A stretch of 64,000 nt of DNA from Burkholderia anthina (GTDB lineage Bacteria; Pseudomonadota; Gammaproteobacteria; Burkholderiales; Burkholderiaceae). The position numbers and the translations under genes were made by a program. Below the pieces are notes generated by a model that searched no databases, was not told where the DNA came from, and worked only from the letters and a program-made list of their open reading frames with translations. The stretch is taken from contig NZ_CABVLY010000019.1 of NCBI RefSeq assembly GCF_902498995.1, forward strand, positions 108,748-172,747, given 5' to 3'. Of this stretch, positions 12,275-20,753 are shown in pieces (position 1 is the first letter of the stretch; each line of letters begins with the position of its first letter).

Positions 12275-12760
12275 GTGGGAGGTATCGCGTCAGTGCCGGG
12301 TCGGGGCAGAAAACCCAAGCCGACCGCACGGAAGGTCGCTGCTGGAAATCCCGGCAAACGTGCGCTGAATAAGGACGAGCCGGATTTCGGCTTGGTCACG
12401 AATATCGAGCCTCCGGAGTGGATCTCCGGCGAGGCGCGGGACATGTGGGAGCGCGTTGTTCCGCTGCTTTGCGGGCAAAAAATCTTGCAAGTGACCGACC
12501 TGCACATTGTTGAAATCTTCTGTGCCGCGTATGGCAACTGGCGCACTGCGCAGGACGATCTGACTCGCAACGGTCCTGTCGTCGACAGCTCGCAAGGCAG
12601 TCCAATGAAAAATCCAGCCGCGACCGTAGTGAAGGAGGCCGCGGCACAAATGGCGAGCTTCGGCGCAATGCTCGGACTCGACCCGGCTAGCCGGCAGCGC
12701 CTGGTCGGCGCGAAGCCGAAAACGCCCGATAACCCTTTCGCGAAGCTGCTCGGCAAATGA
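12275..12760 (+). CDS. terS: terminase small subunit (P27 family)
   Basis: 161 aa from a GTG start preceded by AGGAG. MGGIASVPGRGRKPKPTARK, the motif AAGNPGKRALNKDEPDF, then PPEWISGEARDMWERVVPLL and QVTDLHIVEIFCAAYGNW are characteristic of P27-family small terminases, which recognise cos or pac DNA and hand it to the large subunit. Ends 9 bp before the large subunit start. Confidence 0.9.
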   Translation: MGGIASVPGRGRKPKPTARKVAAGNPGKRALNKDEPDFGLVTNIEPPEWISGEARDMWERVVPLLCGQKILQVTDLHIVEIFCAAYGNWRTAQDDLTRNGPVVDSSQGSPMKNPAATVVKEAAAQMASFGAMLGLDPASRQRLVGAKPKTPDNPFAKLLGK

Positions 12761-12769
12761 TTGGAAGAC

Positions 12770-14482
12770 ATGGCGACGAAATTCCCGCGCGTAGAGCAGG
12801 GGCTCAAGTTCGCGCGAGACGTCGTTCGTGGCAAGCGTCCAGCTTGCCGGTATGTGCAACTTGCTTGCAAGCGCCACCTTGACGACCTTGCGGCGAGTCG
12901 AAAGAAGGATTTCCGATGGAAGTTCGATCCGGAAGCCGCTGAGCGAAAGCTCGAGCTCATTGAACTGCTGCCGCACACGAAAGGCGAGTGGGCGTTCAAG
13001 GGGCAACTGGTAACGCTTGAGCCCTGGCAGAAGTTCGGCCTGATGGCGACCTTCGGATGGGTCAACAAGCGCACCGGCAAGCGCCGGTTTCGCGAGAGCT
13101 ACTGGGAGGTGCCCAGAAAGAACGGCAAATCGGTGATCGCGGCCGGCGTCGGCATCGGGATGTTCGTGCTTGATGACGAGTTTGGCGCGGAGGTGTATTC
13201 CGGCGCGACGTCTGAAAAGCAGGCATGGGAAGTTTTTCGGCCTGCGCAGTTGATGGTGAAGCGCTCGCCGATGCTCATCGACTCGGCTGGAATCGAGGTC
13301 AATGCCTCGAATATGAACAAGCCGGCCGACGGGAGTCGATTCGAGCCGATCATCGGCAACCCCGGCGATGGCGCGTCGCCTTCATGCGCAATCGTGGACG
13401 AGTATCACGAGCACGATAGCGCCGCACTGTACGAAACCATGCTGACCGGCATGGGCGCGCGTCGGCAGCCGCTCATGTTCATCATTACGACGGCCGGCGC
13501 GAACATCGAGGGTCCGTGCTTCGACAAGCGCCGGCAGGTGATCGAAATGCTCGAAGGGACGGTTCCCGACGACGAGCTTTTCGGATGGATCTGGACCATC
13601 GACGAAGGGGACGATTGGACCGATCCGCTCGTTCTCGCGAAGGCCAATCCGAATATCGGAATTTCGGTCTATCAGGAGTATCTGGAGAGCCAGCAGCAGC
13701 GTGCGATCAAGTCGGCGCGCTTCACAAACACGTTCAAGACGAAGCATCTGAACGTCTGGACGTCTGCGAAGACGGGCTATTTCAACCTCGAAGACTGGAA
13801 GGCTTGCGAAGACCGCGCGCTGACCATTGAGCAGTTCGAGGGTCAAGACTGCGTGCTCGCGCTCGACATGGCGCGCAAGCTCGACTTGAACAGCATGGCT
13901 CGACTTCTCTGGCGCGACATCGAAGGGCGGCGGCACTACTTTTGCGTTGCGCCGCGATTCTGGGTGCCGGAGGACACGGTGACTAATACCGACAACCGTC
14001 GGATGGCGGAGCGCTATCAGGCATGGGTCAATCAGGGTTACTTGCTCGAAACGGATGGCGCGGAGATCGACTATCGCGACATTCTCGAGGAGGCGAAGGA
14101 CGCAAACCGGTTGTGCCCGGTGCAGTGCACGCCGCTGGACCCGCACGGCGCGACGAACCTCTCGCATCAGCTCGAAGATGAGGGGCTGACGCCGGTCACG
14201 ATCGTGCAGAACTACACGAACATGTCCGACCCGATGAAGGAGCTTGAGGCCGCGATTACCGCAGGTCGATTCCATCACGACGGCAATCCGATCATGACGT
14301 GGTGTGTCAGCAACGTCATCGGAAAGAACCTGCCGGGAAATGACGACGTGGTGCGTCCGATCAAGCAGGGCAACGACAACAAAATCGATGGCGCCGTGGC
14401 GCTCATCATGGCGATGGGGCGCGCAATGCTTGCCGATCGCGTCGATTCAGAGTCGATCTACGATCAAGGAGTGGGGGTTTGA
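12770..14482 (+). CDS. terL: terminase large subunit (HK97/P27-linked type)
   Basis: 570 aa from the ATG at 12770. ATPase: Walker A variant PRKNGKS (115-121), Walker B CAIVDEYHEH (206-215) with catalytic Glu211, and the coupling motif FIITTAGANI near 238-247. Nuclease: RNase H-like fold with Asp366 in LALDMARKLDLNS and a late Asp in KIDGAVALIMAMGRAM. It powers DNA packaging at the portal and cuts the concatemer. Its length is normal for the family. The next small gene starts inside its stop codon. Confidence 0.95.
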   Translation: MATKFPRVEQGLKFARDVVRGKRPACRYVQLACKRHLDDLAASRKKDFRWKFDPEAAERKLELIELLPHTKGEWAFKGQLVTLEPWQKFGLMATFGWVNKRTGKRRFRESYWEVPRKNGKSVIAAGVGIGMFVLDDEFGAEVYSGATSEKQAWEVFRPAQLMVKRSPMLIDSAGIEVNASNMNKPADGSRFEPIIGNPGDGASPSCAIVDEYHEHDSAALYETMLTGMGARRQPLMFIITTAGANIEGPCFDKRRQVIEMLEGTVPDDELFGWIWTIDEGDDWTDPLVLAKANPNIGISVYQEYLESQQQRAIKSARFTNTFKTKHLNVWTSAKTGYFNLEDWKACEDRALTIEQFEGQDCVLALDMARKLDLNSMARLLWRDIEGRRHYFCVAPRFWVPEDTVTNTDNRRMAERYQAWVNQGYLLETDGAEIDYRDILEEAKDANRLCPVQCTPLDPHGATNLSHQLEDEGLTPVTIVQNYTNMSDPMKELEAAITAGRFHHDGNPIMTWCVSNVIGKNLPGNDDVVRPIKQGNDNKIDGAVALIMAMGRAMLADRVDSESIYDQGVGV

Positions 14483-14664
14483 ATTCAATTGCTATTGCGG
14501 CCTGGGTGGCCGGCCTGCTCGGGTTTGCGCTGCTGGTTACGGGTGTGGTGCTGATCAGCCTGCCGATTGGGCTGATTGTCGCGGGTGTCCTGCTTCTGTT
14601 GTGGGCGCTCTTGGCGGATATGGCGGCGGCTCGTGCACAGCGAGTCGGGCAACCGAAGGAGTAG
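14479..14664 (+). CDS. small two-helix membrane protein (61 aa)
   Basis: 61 aa from a TTG overlapping the terL stop, with AAGGAGTGGGGG upstream. Two membrane helices (AIAAWVAGLLGFALLVTGVV and IGLIVAGVLLLLWALLADMA) are followed by a short basic tail. It lies between terL and the portal gene. Small membrane proteins at this place are seen in related phages; the role is unknown. Confidence 0.65.
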   Translation: MNSIAIAAWVAGLLGFALLVTGVVLISLPIGLIVAGVLLLLWALLADMAAARAQRVGQPKE

Positions 14665-14668
14665 CCCG

Positions 14669-15928
14669 ATGTTTTTCAGTAGGCAATTGCTGTCCAATCT
14701 CGGCCAAACCCAAATGGGTTCCGGAGGTTGGGTGTCGGCGCTATTGGGAAGTGCGCGATCCGAATCGGGCCAGGTCGTGACTCCCGCGAGCGCGCTTTCG
14801 CTGACGGTCCTGCAAAACTGCGTCACGCTGCTGTCGGAGAGCATCGCACAACTTCCGATCGAGCTCTATGAGCGCTCTGGCGACGACAGGAAGCCTGCGG
14901 CTGACCATCCGCTGTACTCGATCCTGAAATACGAGCCTAACCCGTGGCAGACGCCGTTTGAGTATCAGGATCAGTCGCAGGTTGCTGTCGGCCTTCGCGG
15001 CAACAGCTACAGCTTCATCGATCGTGATCAGGATGGGGTCATTCGGGGCCTGTATCCGCTCGATAACGAGGCTGTTACGGTCATGAAGGGCTCGGACCTC
15101 ATGCCCGTCTATCGGGTCTACGGCGCCGACCCGATGCCGCAGCGGTTGGTGCATCACGTTCGCTGGATGTCGATCAACGGCTATACCGGCCTGTCGCCCG
15201 TCATGCTGCACGCGAACGCAATCGGGCACGCGCAGGCGATCCAGCAGTACGCCGGCAAGTCGTTCATGAACGGCACGGCGCTGTCGGGCGTAATCGAGCG
15301 GCCAACAGATGCGCCTGCGCTCAAGGATCAGGCCAGCGTGGACCGCATCACGGACGGCTGGAATGCGAAATTTGGCGGGTCCGGCAACGCAAAGAAAGTC
15401 GCGCTGTTGCAAGAAGGCATGACCTTCAAGCCGTTGTCGATGACGAACGTTGACGCAGCGCTGATTGATGCGCTGCGTCTTTCGTCGCTCGACATCGCGC
15501 GGATCTACAAGATTCCGGCTCATATGGTGAACGAACTGGAGCGGGCGACGTTCAGCAACATCGAGCACCAGTCGCTCCAGTTCGTCATCTATACGTTGTT
15601 GCCATGGGTCAAGAGGCACGAGCAGGCGAAGACGCGCGATTTGCTGCTGCCGTCCGAACGCAAGCAGTACTTCATCGAATACAACCTTTCCGGGCTGCTT
15701 CGCGGCGATCAGGCATCGCGTTACGCCGCTTATGCGGTCGGGCGCCAGTGGGGATGGCTGTCGATCAACGACATTCGGCGACTCGAAAACATGCCGCCGG
15801 TCAAAGGGGGCGATATCTATCTGAGTCCGATGAACATGGTCGACGCGTCGAAGCCGCAGCAAGCAGCTGCCGGGAAGACCGAGCCGACGAAAGCACAAAT
15901 CGGCGAAATTGAGAGGATCCTATCTTGA
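14669..15928 (+). CDS. portal protein (HK97 family)
   Basis: 419 aa from the ATG at 14669 with GAAGGAG 8 bases upstream. Hallmarks of HK97-type portals: VTPASALSLTVLQNCVTLLS, IAQLPIELYER, DHPLYSILKYEPNPWQTPFE, and DIARIYKIPAHMVNELERAT in the wing/stem region. Twelve copies form the ring through which DNA enters and leaves the head. The C-terminus overlaps the protease start (TTGA). Confidence 0.93.
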   Translation: MFFSRQLLSNLGQTQMGSGGWVSALLGSARSESGQVVTPASALSLTVLQNCVTLLSESIAQLPIELYERSGDDRKPAADHPLYSILKYEPNPWQTPFEYQDQSQVAVGLRGNSYSFIDRDQDGVIRGLYPLDNEAVTVMKGSDLMPVYRVYGADPMPQRLVHHVRWMSINGYTGLSPVMLHANAIGHAQAIQQYAGKSFMNGTALSGVIERPTDAPALKDQASVDRITDGWNAKFGGSGNAKKVALLQEGMTFKPLSMTNVDAALIDALRLSSLDIARIYKIPAHMVNELERATFSNIEHQSLQFVIYTLLPWVKRHEQAKTRDLLLPSERKQYFIEYNLSGLLRGDQASRYAAYAVGRQWGWLSINDIRRLENMPPVKGGDIYLSPMNMVDASKPQQAAAGKTEPTKAQIGEIERILS

Positions 15929-16893
15929 AACCGCACCTCAGACTTGCAAGTCTGATTTTCAACCAGCCGCAGCTCGTTACGGACCCGATGATGTCGCTCG
16001 CGGTGCAATGGGCGAATCAGGCGCTCAACCTGAACATCGTCAACCTGACCGTGCACGGCGCGCAGCCGAAGATCATGGAGGACGATGAGTTCGACAGTGG
16101 CGCACAGATGGCCGCGGCGTCGGAGCGTCGGCGAGCGCTCGTTGCCGATACCGGCATGGACATCATTCCTGTCTCGGGGATCCTGGTGTCGCGTTCGGCG
16201 CACATGAACCCGTGCGAGCCTATGACCAGCTACGAGGGGCTGCGTTCCTCCGTGAATCAGGCGGTTGCGGATCCGGCTGTCGAACATATCGTTCTCGATA
16301 TCGACAGCAACGGTGGTAGCGCGACCGGTGCGTTCGAGCTGGCTGACGACATTCGCGCTGCATCGCTGGTCAAGCCGATCACGGCCATCGTCAACTTTTC
16401 GGCCTTTTCGGGTGGTTATCTCATCGCCGCCGCGGCTTCGAAGGTGATCGTCAGCCGCACGTCGGGCGTCGGGTCCATTGGCGTGATCGCCAACCATCTC
16501 GACGTCTCGCAGCGTGACGAGCAGCAAGGGATCAAGGTGACGTCGGTATTTGCCGGCGACCACAAGAACGACCTGACGCCGCATGAGCCGCTGAGTGATC
16601 AGTCGCTATCGTTCCTTACCAGCATGGTGCAAAACAGCTACAAGCAGTTTGTCGACGCGATCGCGAACTTCCGTGGCTTGAGCACGCAGGCGGTGAAGGA
16701 CACGCAGGCGGGCATCTTCTTCGGACAGCAAGGCGTCGACGCCGGGCTTGCGGACAGCATCGAGACGCCGCAGGCAGCGATCAACCGGATTGCGGCGGAA
16801 GTGCGCGCATCGCGAGCCGAGCGTCAGAGCGGGAGCGCTCGACGTAGTGTGTCGGCCCGTGCGGCGGCGATGAATATGCAATCCATGATGTAA
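15925..16893 (+). CDS. S49 (SppA-like) serine peptidase, prohead protease
   Basis: 322 aa from a TTG (GAGAGGA upstream) overlapping the portal stop. The S49 core runs from about residue 78: IIPVSGILVSR, LDIDSNGGSATGAFELADDI (124-143), and the nucleophile Ser162 in FSAFSGGYLIAAAA, followed by SGVGSIGVIANHLDV. Phage S49 proteins process scaffold and the capsid delta domain during prohead maturation. Its place between portal and capsid fits. The first 75 residues are an extension without a recognised fold. A terminator follows 66 bp after the stop. Confidence 0.9.
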   Translation: MKPHLRLASLIFNQPQLVTDPMMSLAVQWANQALNLNIVNLTVHGAQPKIMEDDEFDSGAQMAAASERRRALVADTGMDIIPVSGILVSRSAHMNPCEPMTSYEGLRSSVNQAVADPAVEHIVLDIDSNGGSATGAFELADDIRAASLVKPITAIVNFSAFSGGYLIAAAASKVIVSRTSGVGSIGVIANHLDVSQRDEQQGIKVTSVFAGDHKNDLTPHEPLSDQSLSFLTSMVQNSYKQFVDAIANFRGLSTQAVKDTQAGIFFGQQGVDAGLADSIETPQAAINRIAAEVRASRAERQSGSARRSVSARAAAMNMQSMM

Positions 16894-16958
16894 CCAGTCG
16901 CAGAAAATCAGAATTTCACGATCAACATCAGAGCGCGTTCGCGTCTCAGTTGAGCACT

Positions 16959-16983
16959 GCCACCTTCGGGTGGCATTTTTTTT
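16959..16983 (+). terminator. strong terminator between protease and capsid genes
   Basis: Stem GCCACC/GGTGGC closed by a UUCG tetraloop (16959-16974), followed directly by nine T residues (16975-16983). This is an excellent intrinsic terminator, yet the capsid ribosome binding site (AGGAGAAGGG) begins right after the T-run. It must be read through or bypassed for capsid expression from the late promoter. Confidence 0.9.
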
Positions 16984-16996
16984 AGGAGAAGGGTAA

Positions 16997-18304
16997 GTGA
17001 ACATCAATGAACTTCGCCGCGAACGTGCTGCCATCAATCAGCGTGTTCAGGCGCTGGCCCAGATCGAGTTGGGCGGCACCGCTCTGTCCGTCGAACAGCA
17101 AGCCGAATTCGACCAGCTCAGTTCGAAATTCAACGATCTCACCGCGCAAATCGAGCGCGCGGAAGTCGCCGAGCGCATGGCCGCAGCAGCAGCAGTGCCG
17201 GTCGATCCGACGCCGGCCGCAGTTGCTGCGCCGGGCGCAGCGTCCGTGGCCGCACAGCCGAAGGCACCGGAAGTGAAGGGCGCGAAGATGGCGCGTATGG
17301 TCCGCGCTCTCGCGGCGGCGCGTGGCGACGCGCAGCTCGCTTCGAAACTCGCGATCGAGCGCGGCTTCGGCGAGGAAGTCGCGATGTCGCTCAATACGCT
17401 CTCGTCGAGCGCGGGCGGCGTGCTCGTTCCGGAAAACCTGTCGAGCGAAGTGATCGAACTGCTGCGTCCGAAGTCCGTCGTTCGCAGGCTCGGTGCTCGC
17501 TCGCTGCCGTTCGAGAACGGCAATGTCACGATGCCGCGCCTGAAGGGCGGCGCAATCGTCGGCTACATCGGAGCCGATAGCGACATGCCGGCGACGGAGC
17601 AAAAGTTCGACGACCTGAAGCTGTCGGCGAAGAAGATGGCCGCGTTGGTGCCGATCGCGAACGATCTGATCAAGTACGCGGGCGTGAATCCGAACGTCGA
17701 TCAAATCGTGGTCGGCGACCTCACTGCCGCGATCGGAGCGCGAGAAGACAAGGCGTTCATCCGCGACGATGGTACGGCGAATACTCCGAAGGGGTTGCGC
17801 TTCTGGGCTCTCGCCAGCAACGTCATCACCGCGAGCGACGGCTCGACGCTGCAAAAGATCGAGACGGATCTCGGCAAGGCCATTCTCGCGCTCGAAAACG
17901 CCGACGCGAATCTGACGCAACCCGGATGGATCATGGCTCCCCGCACGTTCCGCTTCCTCGAAGGCCTGCGCGACGGGAACGGTAACAAGGTCTATCCGGA
18001 GCTCGCCAGCGGAATGCTCAAGGGCTACCCGGTCGGCAAAACGACGCAGGTGCCGATCAATCTCGGGGGTGCCGGCAATGAGTCGGAAATCTACTTCGCC
18101 GACTTCGGCGACGTATTCATCGGCGAAGCGGAAACACTCGAGATCGACTACAGCAAGGAAGCGACCTACAAGGATGCTGGCGGCGAAGTGGTCAGCGCGT
18201 TCCAGCGCGACCAAACGCTGATCCGCGTGATCGCGAAAAACGACTTCGGCCCGCGTCACGTCGAGTCGATCGCAGTGCTGGCCGGCGTGACCTGGGGCGC
18301 GTAA
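16997..18304 (+). CDS. major capsid protein (HK97 gp5 family)
   Basis: 435 aa from a GTG with AGGAGAAGGG upstream. Residues 1 to about 115 form a charged, coiled-coil delta domain (ELRRERAAINQRVQALAQIE) with an Ala/Pro linker; it is probably removed by the S49 protease. The HK97 fold starts near AMSLNTLSSSAGGVLVPENL, continues with SVVRRLGARSLPFENG, DDGTANTPKGLRFWA and the A-domain ASGMLKGYPVGKTTQVPINL, and ends ATYKDAGGEVVSAFQRDQTL. It forms the icosahedral shell. Confidence 0.95.
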   Translation: MNINELRRERAAINQRVQALAQIELGGTALSVEQQAEFDQLSSKFNDLTAQIERAEVAERMAAAAAVPVDPTPAAVAAPGAASVAAQPKAPEVKGAKMARMVRALAAARGDAQLASKLAIERGFGEEVAMSLNTLSSSAGGVLVPENLSSEVIELLRPKSVVRRLGARSLPFENGNVTMPRLKGGAIVGYIGADSDMPATEQKFDDLKLSAKKMAALVPIANDLIKYAGVNPNVDQIVVGDLTAAIGAREDKAFIRDDGTANTPKGLRFWALASNVITASDGSTLQKIETDLGKAILALENADANLTQPGWIMAPRTFRFLEGLRDGNGNKVYPELASGMLKGYPVGKTTQVPINLGGAGNESEIYFADFGDVFIGEAETLEIDYSKEATYKDAGGEVVSAFQRDQTLIRVIAKNDFGPRHVESIAVLAGVTWGA

Positions 18305-18363
18305 GCGTACTCGCAACCGTGCGGCTCGATCCGTCGTGATCGAGCCGCCGTTCGGAGAAAAAC

Positions 18364-18546
18364 ATGAAGGTGGTCAAGTTCAAGCGGCATTACGCGCAAT
18401 ACACGCCCGGCGATATCGCGGGTTTCGAGGACGCGCACGCCGACCGGCTCGTCGATGCGGAAATCGCGGAGGCATCCGTGCCGGAACCGAAGGAGGTGAA
18501 AGCCTCGCAGAAGGCCGACACGGGTAAGCCCGCGGCAAAGGGGTAA
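18364..18546 (+). CDS. small head-region protein (60 aa), unknown
   Basis: 60 aa starting MKVVKFKRHYAQYTPGDIAG, a short KFKRxYxxYxxGDxAGF motif seen in small proteins after capsid genes of HK97-like phages, then an acidic/Lys-rich tail (EPKEVKASQKADTGKPAAKG) that is likely disordered. A function such as head decoration or connector help is possible but not established. Confidence 0.7.
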   Translation: MKVVKFKRHYAQYTPGDIAGFEDAHADRLVDAEIAEASVPEPKEVKASQKADTGKPAAKG

Positions 18547-18552
18547 TCCCAG

Positions 18553-19119
18553 ATGGCTGCTGTTCTCGTCGAATACCTGGACGACACGGAGCCGCTTACC
18601 TTCGAGGACGTTGCGATTCAGTGTCGAATCGATGACGACGAAGAACGGGATTTCATCGAGCGCACGGTGATTCCCGGTGCGCGCCAGGCGGCCGAACGGA
18701 AGTCGGGGGCCGCAATTCGAAAAGCTCGCTACTTCGAGCGGCTGGCGGGCTTCCCGGTCGGTGACTTTCCGCTATCGGTCGGTCAAGTGCTGCGTGTCGA
18801 CAGCATCGAAATTCGCGACGGCACCGGCACGGCGTCGACACTCGACCCGAAAGGGTATGAGCTTGTCCAGCTCGGGCGCGAAACGTTGTGCGCGCTGCTT
18901 GGCGCTACTCACTGGCCGAACGCGCGGGCAGTGACGATCACGTATCAGGCTGGTGTCGATATCGACCAGCATCCGTCGGTGCGGTCGTGGATGCTGCTGG
19001 CGGCTGCATGGGCCTACGATCATCGCGAGCTGTTCTCGGAGGGGCAAGCAATCGCACAGATGCCTGACGGTTATGCGGATCTCCTGCTCGATTCAATCAC
19101 CGTTCCGCCGAGGTTCTGA
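18553..19119 (+). CDS. head-tail connector (HK97 gp6 / phiE125 gp8 family)
   Basis: 188 aa starting MAAVLVEYLDDTEPLTFEDV. The helical N-terminal half (DDDEERDFIERTVIPGARQA) and later VTITYQAGVDIDQHPSVRSW, with LLAAAWAYDHRELF, match the connector family that includes the phiE125 gp8 group of Burkholderia phages and HK97 gp6. It forms the adaptor ring below the portal. The stop shares its last base with the next start (TGATG). Confidence 0.87.
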   Translation: MAAVLVEYLDDTEPLTFEDVAIQCRIDDDEERDFIERTVIPGARQAAERKSGAAIRKARYFERLAGFPVGDFPLSVGQVLRVDSIEIRDGTGTASTLDPKGYELVQLGRETLCALLGATHWPNARAVTITYQAGVDIDQHPSVRSWMLLAAAWAYDHRELFSEGQAIAQMPDGYADLLLDSITVPPRF

Positions 19120-19445
19120 TGAAAGCCGGAAAGCTGAAAGAGCGAATCGTCATCGAACGGCCTAGCGGGGAAGAAAACGAGAACGGCGAACCGTTGCCCG
19201 GCGCGTGGGTCGTGCATTCGAAGCCGTGGGCCGACGTGCTGTTCGTGAACGGAAAGGAACACGTCATCTCCGGCGCGATTCGTGGCTCGACCGTCGCCAG
19301 CATGCGCATTCGCTATCGAGCAGGGATCGACGAGCAGATGCGGGTGCGTTACGACGGCAGGCTGTACGACATCACGGCGGTGCTGCCCGCTCGGACGCGC
19401 GGCTATCTCGACCTGTCGGTCAAAGTGGGAGAGAAGTATGTCTAG
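19119..19445 (+). CDS. head-tail adaptor / head closure protein (SPP1 gp16-like)
   Basis: 108 aa: KLKERIVIERPSGEENENGE, WADVLFVNGKEHVISGA, MRIRYRAGIDEQMRVRYDGR and LYDITAVLP are the signature strands of the phage head-tail joining family (HK97 gp7/SPP1 gp16), which closes the head under the connector. It sits in the standard order connector, stopper, gp10-like, terminator, tail tube. Overlaps the next gene by 8 bp. Confidence 0.87.
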   Translation: MKAGKLKERIVIERPSGEENENGEPLPGAWVVHSKPWADVLFVNGKEHVISGAIRGSTVASMRIRYRAGIDEQMRVRYDGRLYDITAVLPARTRGYLDLSVKVGEKYV

Positions 19446-19860
19446 TGTCCAGATTCTCGGGCTGGCTGATCTGCAGGCCGACTTCGCGAAGCTGGCGAAG
19501 TCGCAGTCGACGAAGGCGCTCCGACGCGCAACTTTGGCCGGTGCCAAGGTCATTCGTGACGAGGCCCGAGCCCGTGCGCCGAAGAAAACGGGGAAGCTCA
19601 AGCGAAACATCGTTTCCGCATCGCTGCGACAGAAGGAGTCGCCCGGTGTGGCGACTGCCGGCGTTCGCGTTCGAGCGAAGGGGAAGGAGGATTCGCCGAC
19701 CAATGCGTTTTACTGGCGATTCCTCGAACTCGGCACGCAGAACATGAAGGCCGAGCCATTCATGCGTCCGGCGTTCGACGCGTCGATCGCTCAAGCCGAA
19801 GGTGCGATTCGAACGGAGATCGCGCGTGCAATCGATACGGTGATCGGAGGTGGGGCATGA
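19438..19860 (+). CDS. HK97 gp10-family head-tail protein
   Basis: 140 aa from the ATG at 19438. ADLQADFAKLAKSQSTKALR, AARAPKKTGKLKRNI-like segment (ARARAPKKTGKLKRNIVSAS) and FYWRFLELGTQNMKAEPFMR are diagnostic of the HK97 gp10 family, a protein of the neck that prepares the head for tail attachment. It overlaps both neighbours and is part of the connector module. Confidence 0.88.
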   Translation: MSSVQILGLADLQADFAKLAKSQSTKALRRATLAGAKVIRDEARARAPKKTGKLKRNIVSASLRQKESPGVATAGVRVRAKGKEDSPTNAFYWRFLELGTQNMKAEPFMRPAFDASIAQAEGAIRTEIARAIDTVIGGGA

Positions 19861-20201
19861 GCGCGCTCGTCGTCCGTGATGCGATCGGAACTGTAGGTGT
19901 CGCAAAGGGCTACGTCAGGGTCGCCGGCGCGAAGGCGAAATCGCCGTATTTCGTCGTGTCTCGCGTGAGCGGCGAGCGTGATATCGCGCTCGGCGGGGCG
20001 ACCGGTGGAAAGTCGGGCATGTTTCAGATCGACGTGTACGCGAACACCTACACGGAGGCTGATGCGTTGGCCGATCAGGTTATCGACCGCGCGTCGTCGA
20101 GCGGGAAGTTCGCCGTCGGCGGCGTCAGTGAGTTGCCCGATGATTTTTCGAACGATACCGGGGATTTTCGGGTGAGCCTGGAAATATCCGTGCAGTTCTG
20201 A
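19857..20201 (+). CDS. tail terminator / tail completion protein (DUF3168-like)
   Basis: 114 aa starting MSALVVRDAIGTVGVAKGYV, with FVVSRVSGERDIALGG, FQIDVYANTYTEADALADQV and a final RVSLEISVQF strand, the layout of tail terminator proteins that cap the growing tail tube and join it to the head. A terminator lies between it and the tail tube gene. Confidence 0.8.
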   Translation: MSALVVRDAIGTVGVAKGYVRVAGAKAKSPYFVVSRVSGERDIALGGATGGKSGMFQIDVYANTYTEADALADQVIDRASSSGKFAVGGVSELPDDFSNDTGDFRVSLEISVQF

Positions 20202-20219
20202 TCGATTCATTTACTGTTT

Positions 20220-20243
20220 GGCCCGCCAAGTGCGGGCCTTTTT
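20220..20243 (+). terminator. terminator between tail completion and tail tube genes
   Basis: Perfect 7-bp stem GGCCCGC/GCGGGCC (20220-20226 and 20232-20238), loop CAAGT, five T residues (20239-20243). The tail tube ribosome binding site follows 8 bases later. It is another strong terminator within the late transcript. Confidence 0.87.
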
Positions 20244-20258
20244 CATTTAGAGGGGCTT

Positions 20259-20723
20259 ATGGCCGAGAAAAGCAAGCGCATCAAGGCGCAAGGCACGAAG
20301 GTCGAGGTTTCGAAGACCGTATCGACGAACCTCGACGACAAGACGCTCGTTTTCGTCGATCTCAACACGACGAGCAAGACGGTCCAGTGGCAGGGCGGTC
20401 AATCGTCGGAAATCGACGCGACGACACTCGCCAGCGAAGAAAAGGAATCCGAGATGGGCCTGCCCGATCCCGGCGAATTTTCCGTTGACGGCAACTATTC
20501 GTCCGACGACGAAGGCCAAGGGATTCTCCGTGGTGCTCGCGCGACCGGCGAGAAGCGCGTATTCCGCGTGACGTTTCGGGACGGCTCGCAGTTCCTGTTC
20601 ATCGGCATGGTGCGTCAGTACACGTGGTCGGCCGGTGTGGACGGCATCGTGGCTTCGACGTACAGCGTGCGGCTCAGCGGATCGCCCAAGGTCGTTCCGC
20701 CGTCTGCACCGCCGGCCGGCTAA
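20259..20723 (+). CDS. major tail tube protein
   Basis: 154 aa with GAGGGG upstream of the ATG. The order (after the tail terminator, before the frameshifted chaperones and tape measure) and the beta-rich sequence (TKTVQWQGGQSSEIDATTLA, EMGLPDPGEFSVDGNYSSDD, FLFIGMVRQYTWSAGVDGIV) match lambda-V/HK97-type tail tube proteins, which stack as hexamers around the tape measure. A Pro-rich end suggests a short flexible tail. Confidence 0.85.
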   Translation: MAEKSKRIKAQGTKVEVSKTVSTNLDDKTLVFVDLNTTSKTVQWQGGQSSEIDATTLASEEKESEMGLPDPGEFSVDGNYSSDDEGQGILRGARATGEKRVFRVTFRDGSQFLFIGMVRQYTWSAGVDGIVASTYSVRLSGSPKVVPPSAPPAG

Positions 20724-20753
20724 TCGATCTCGCGAACCAACAAGGAATTGAAG

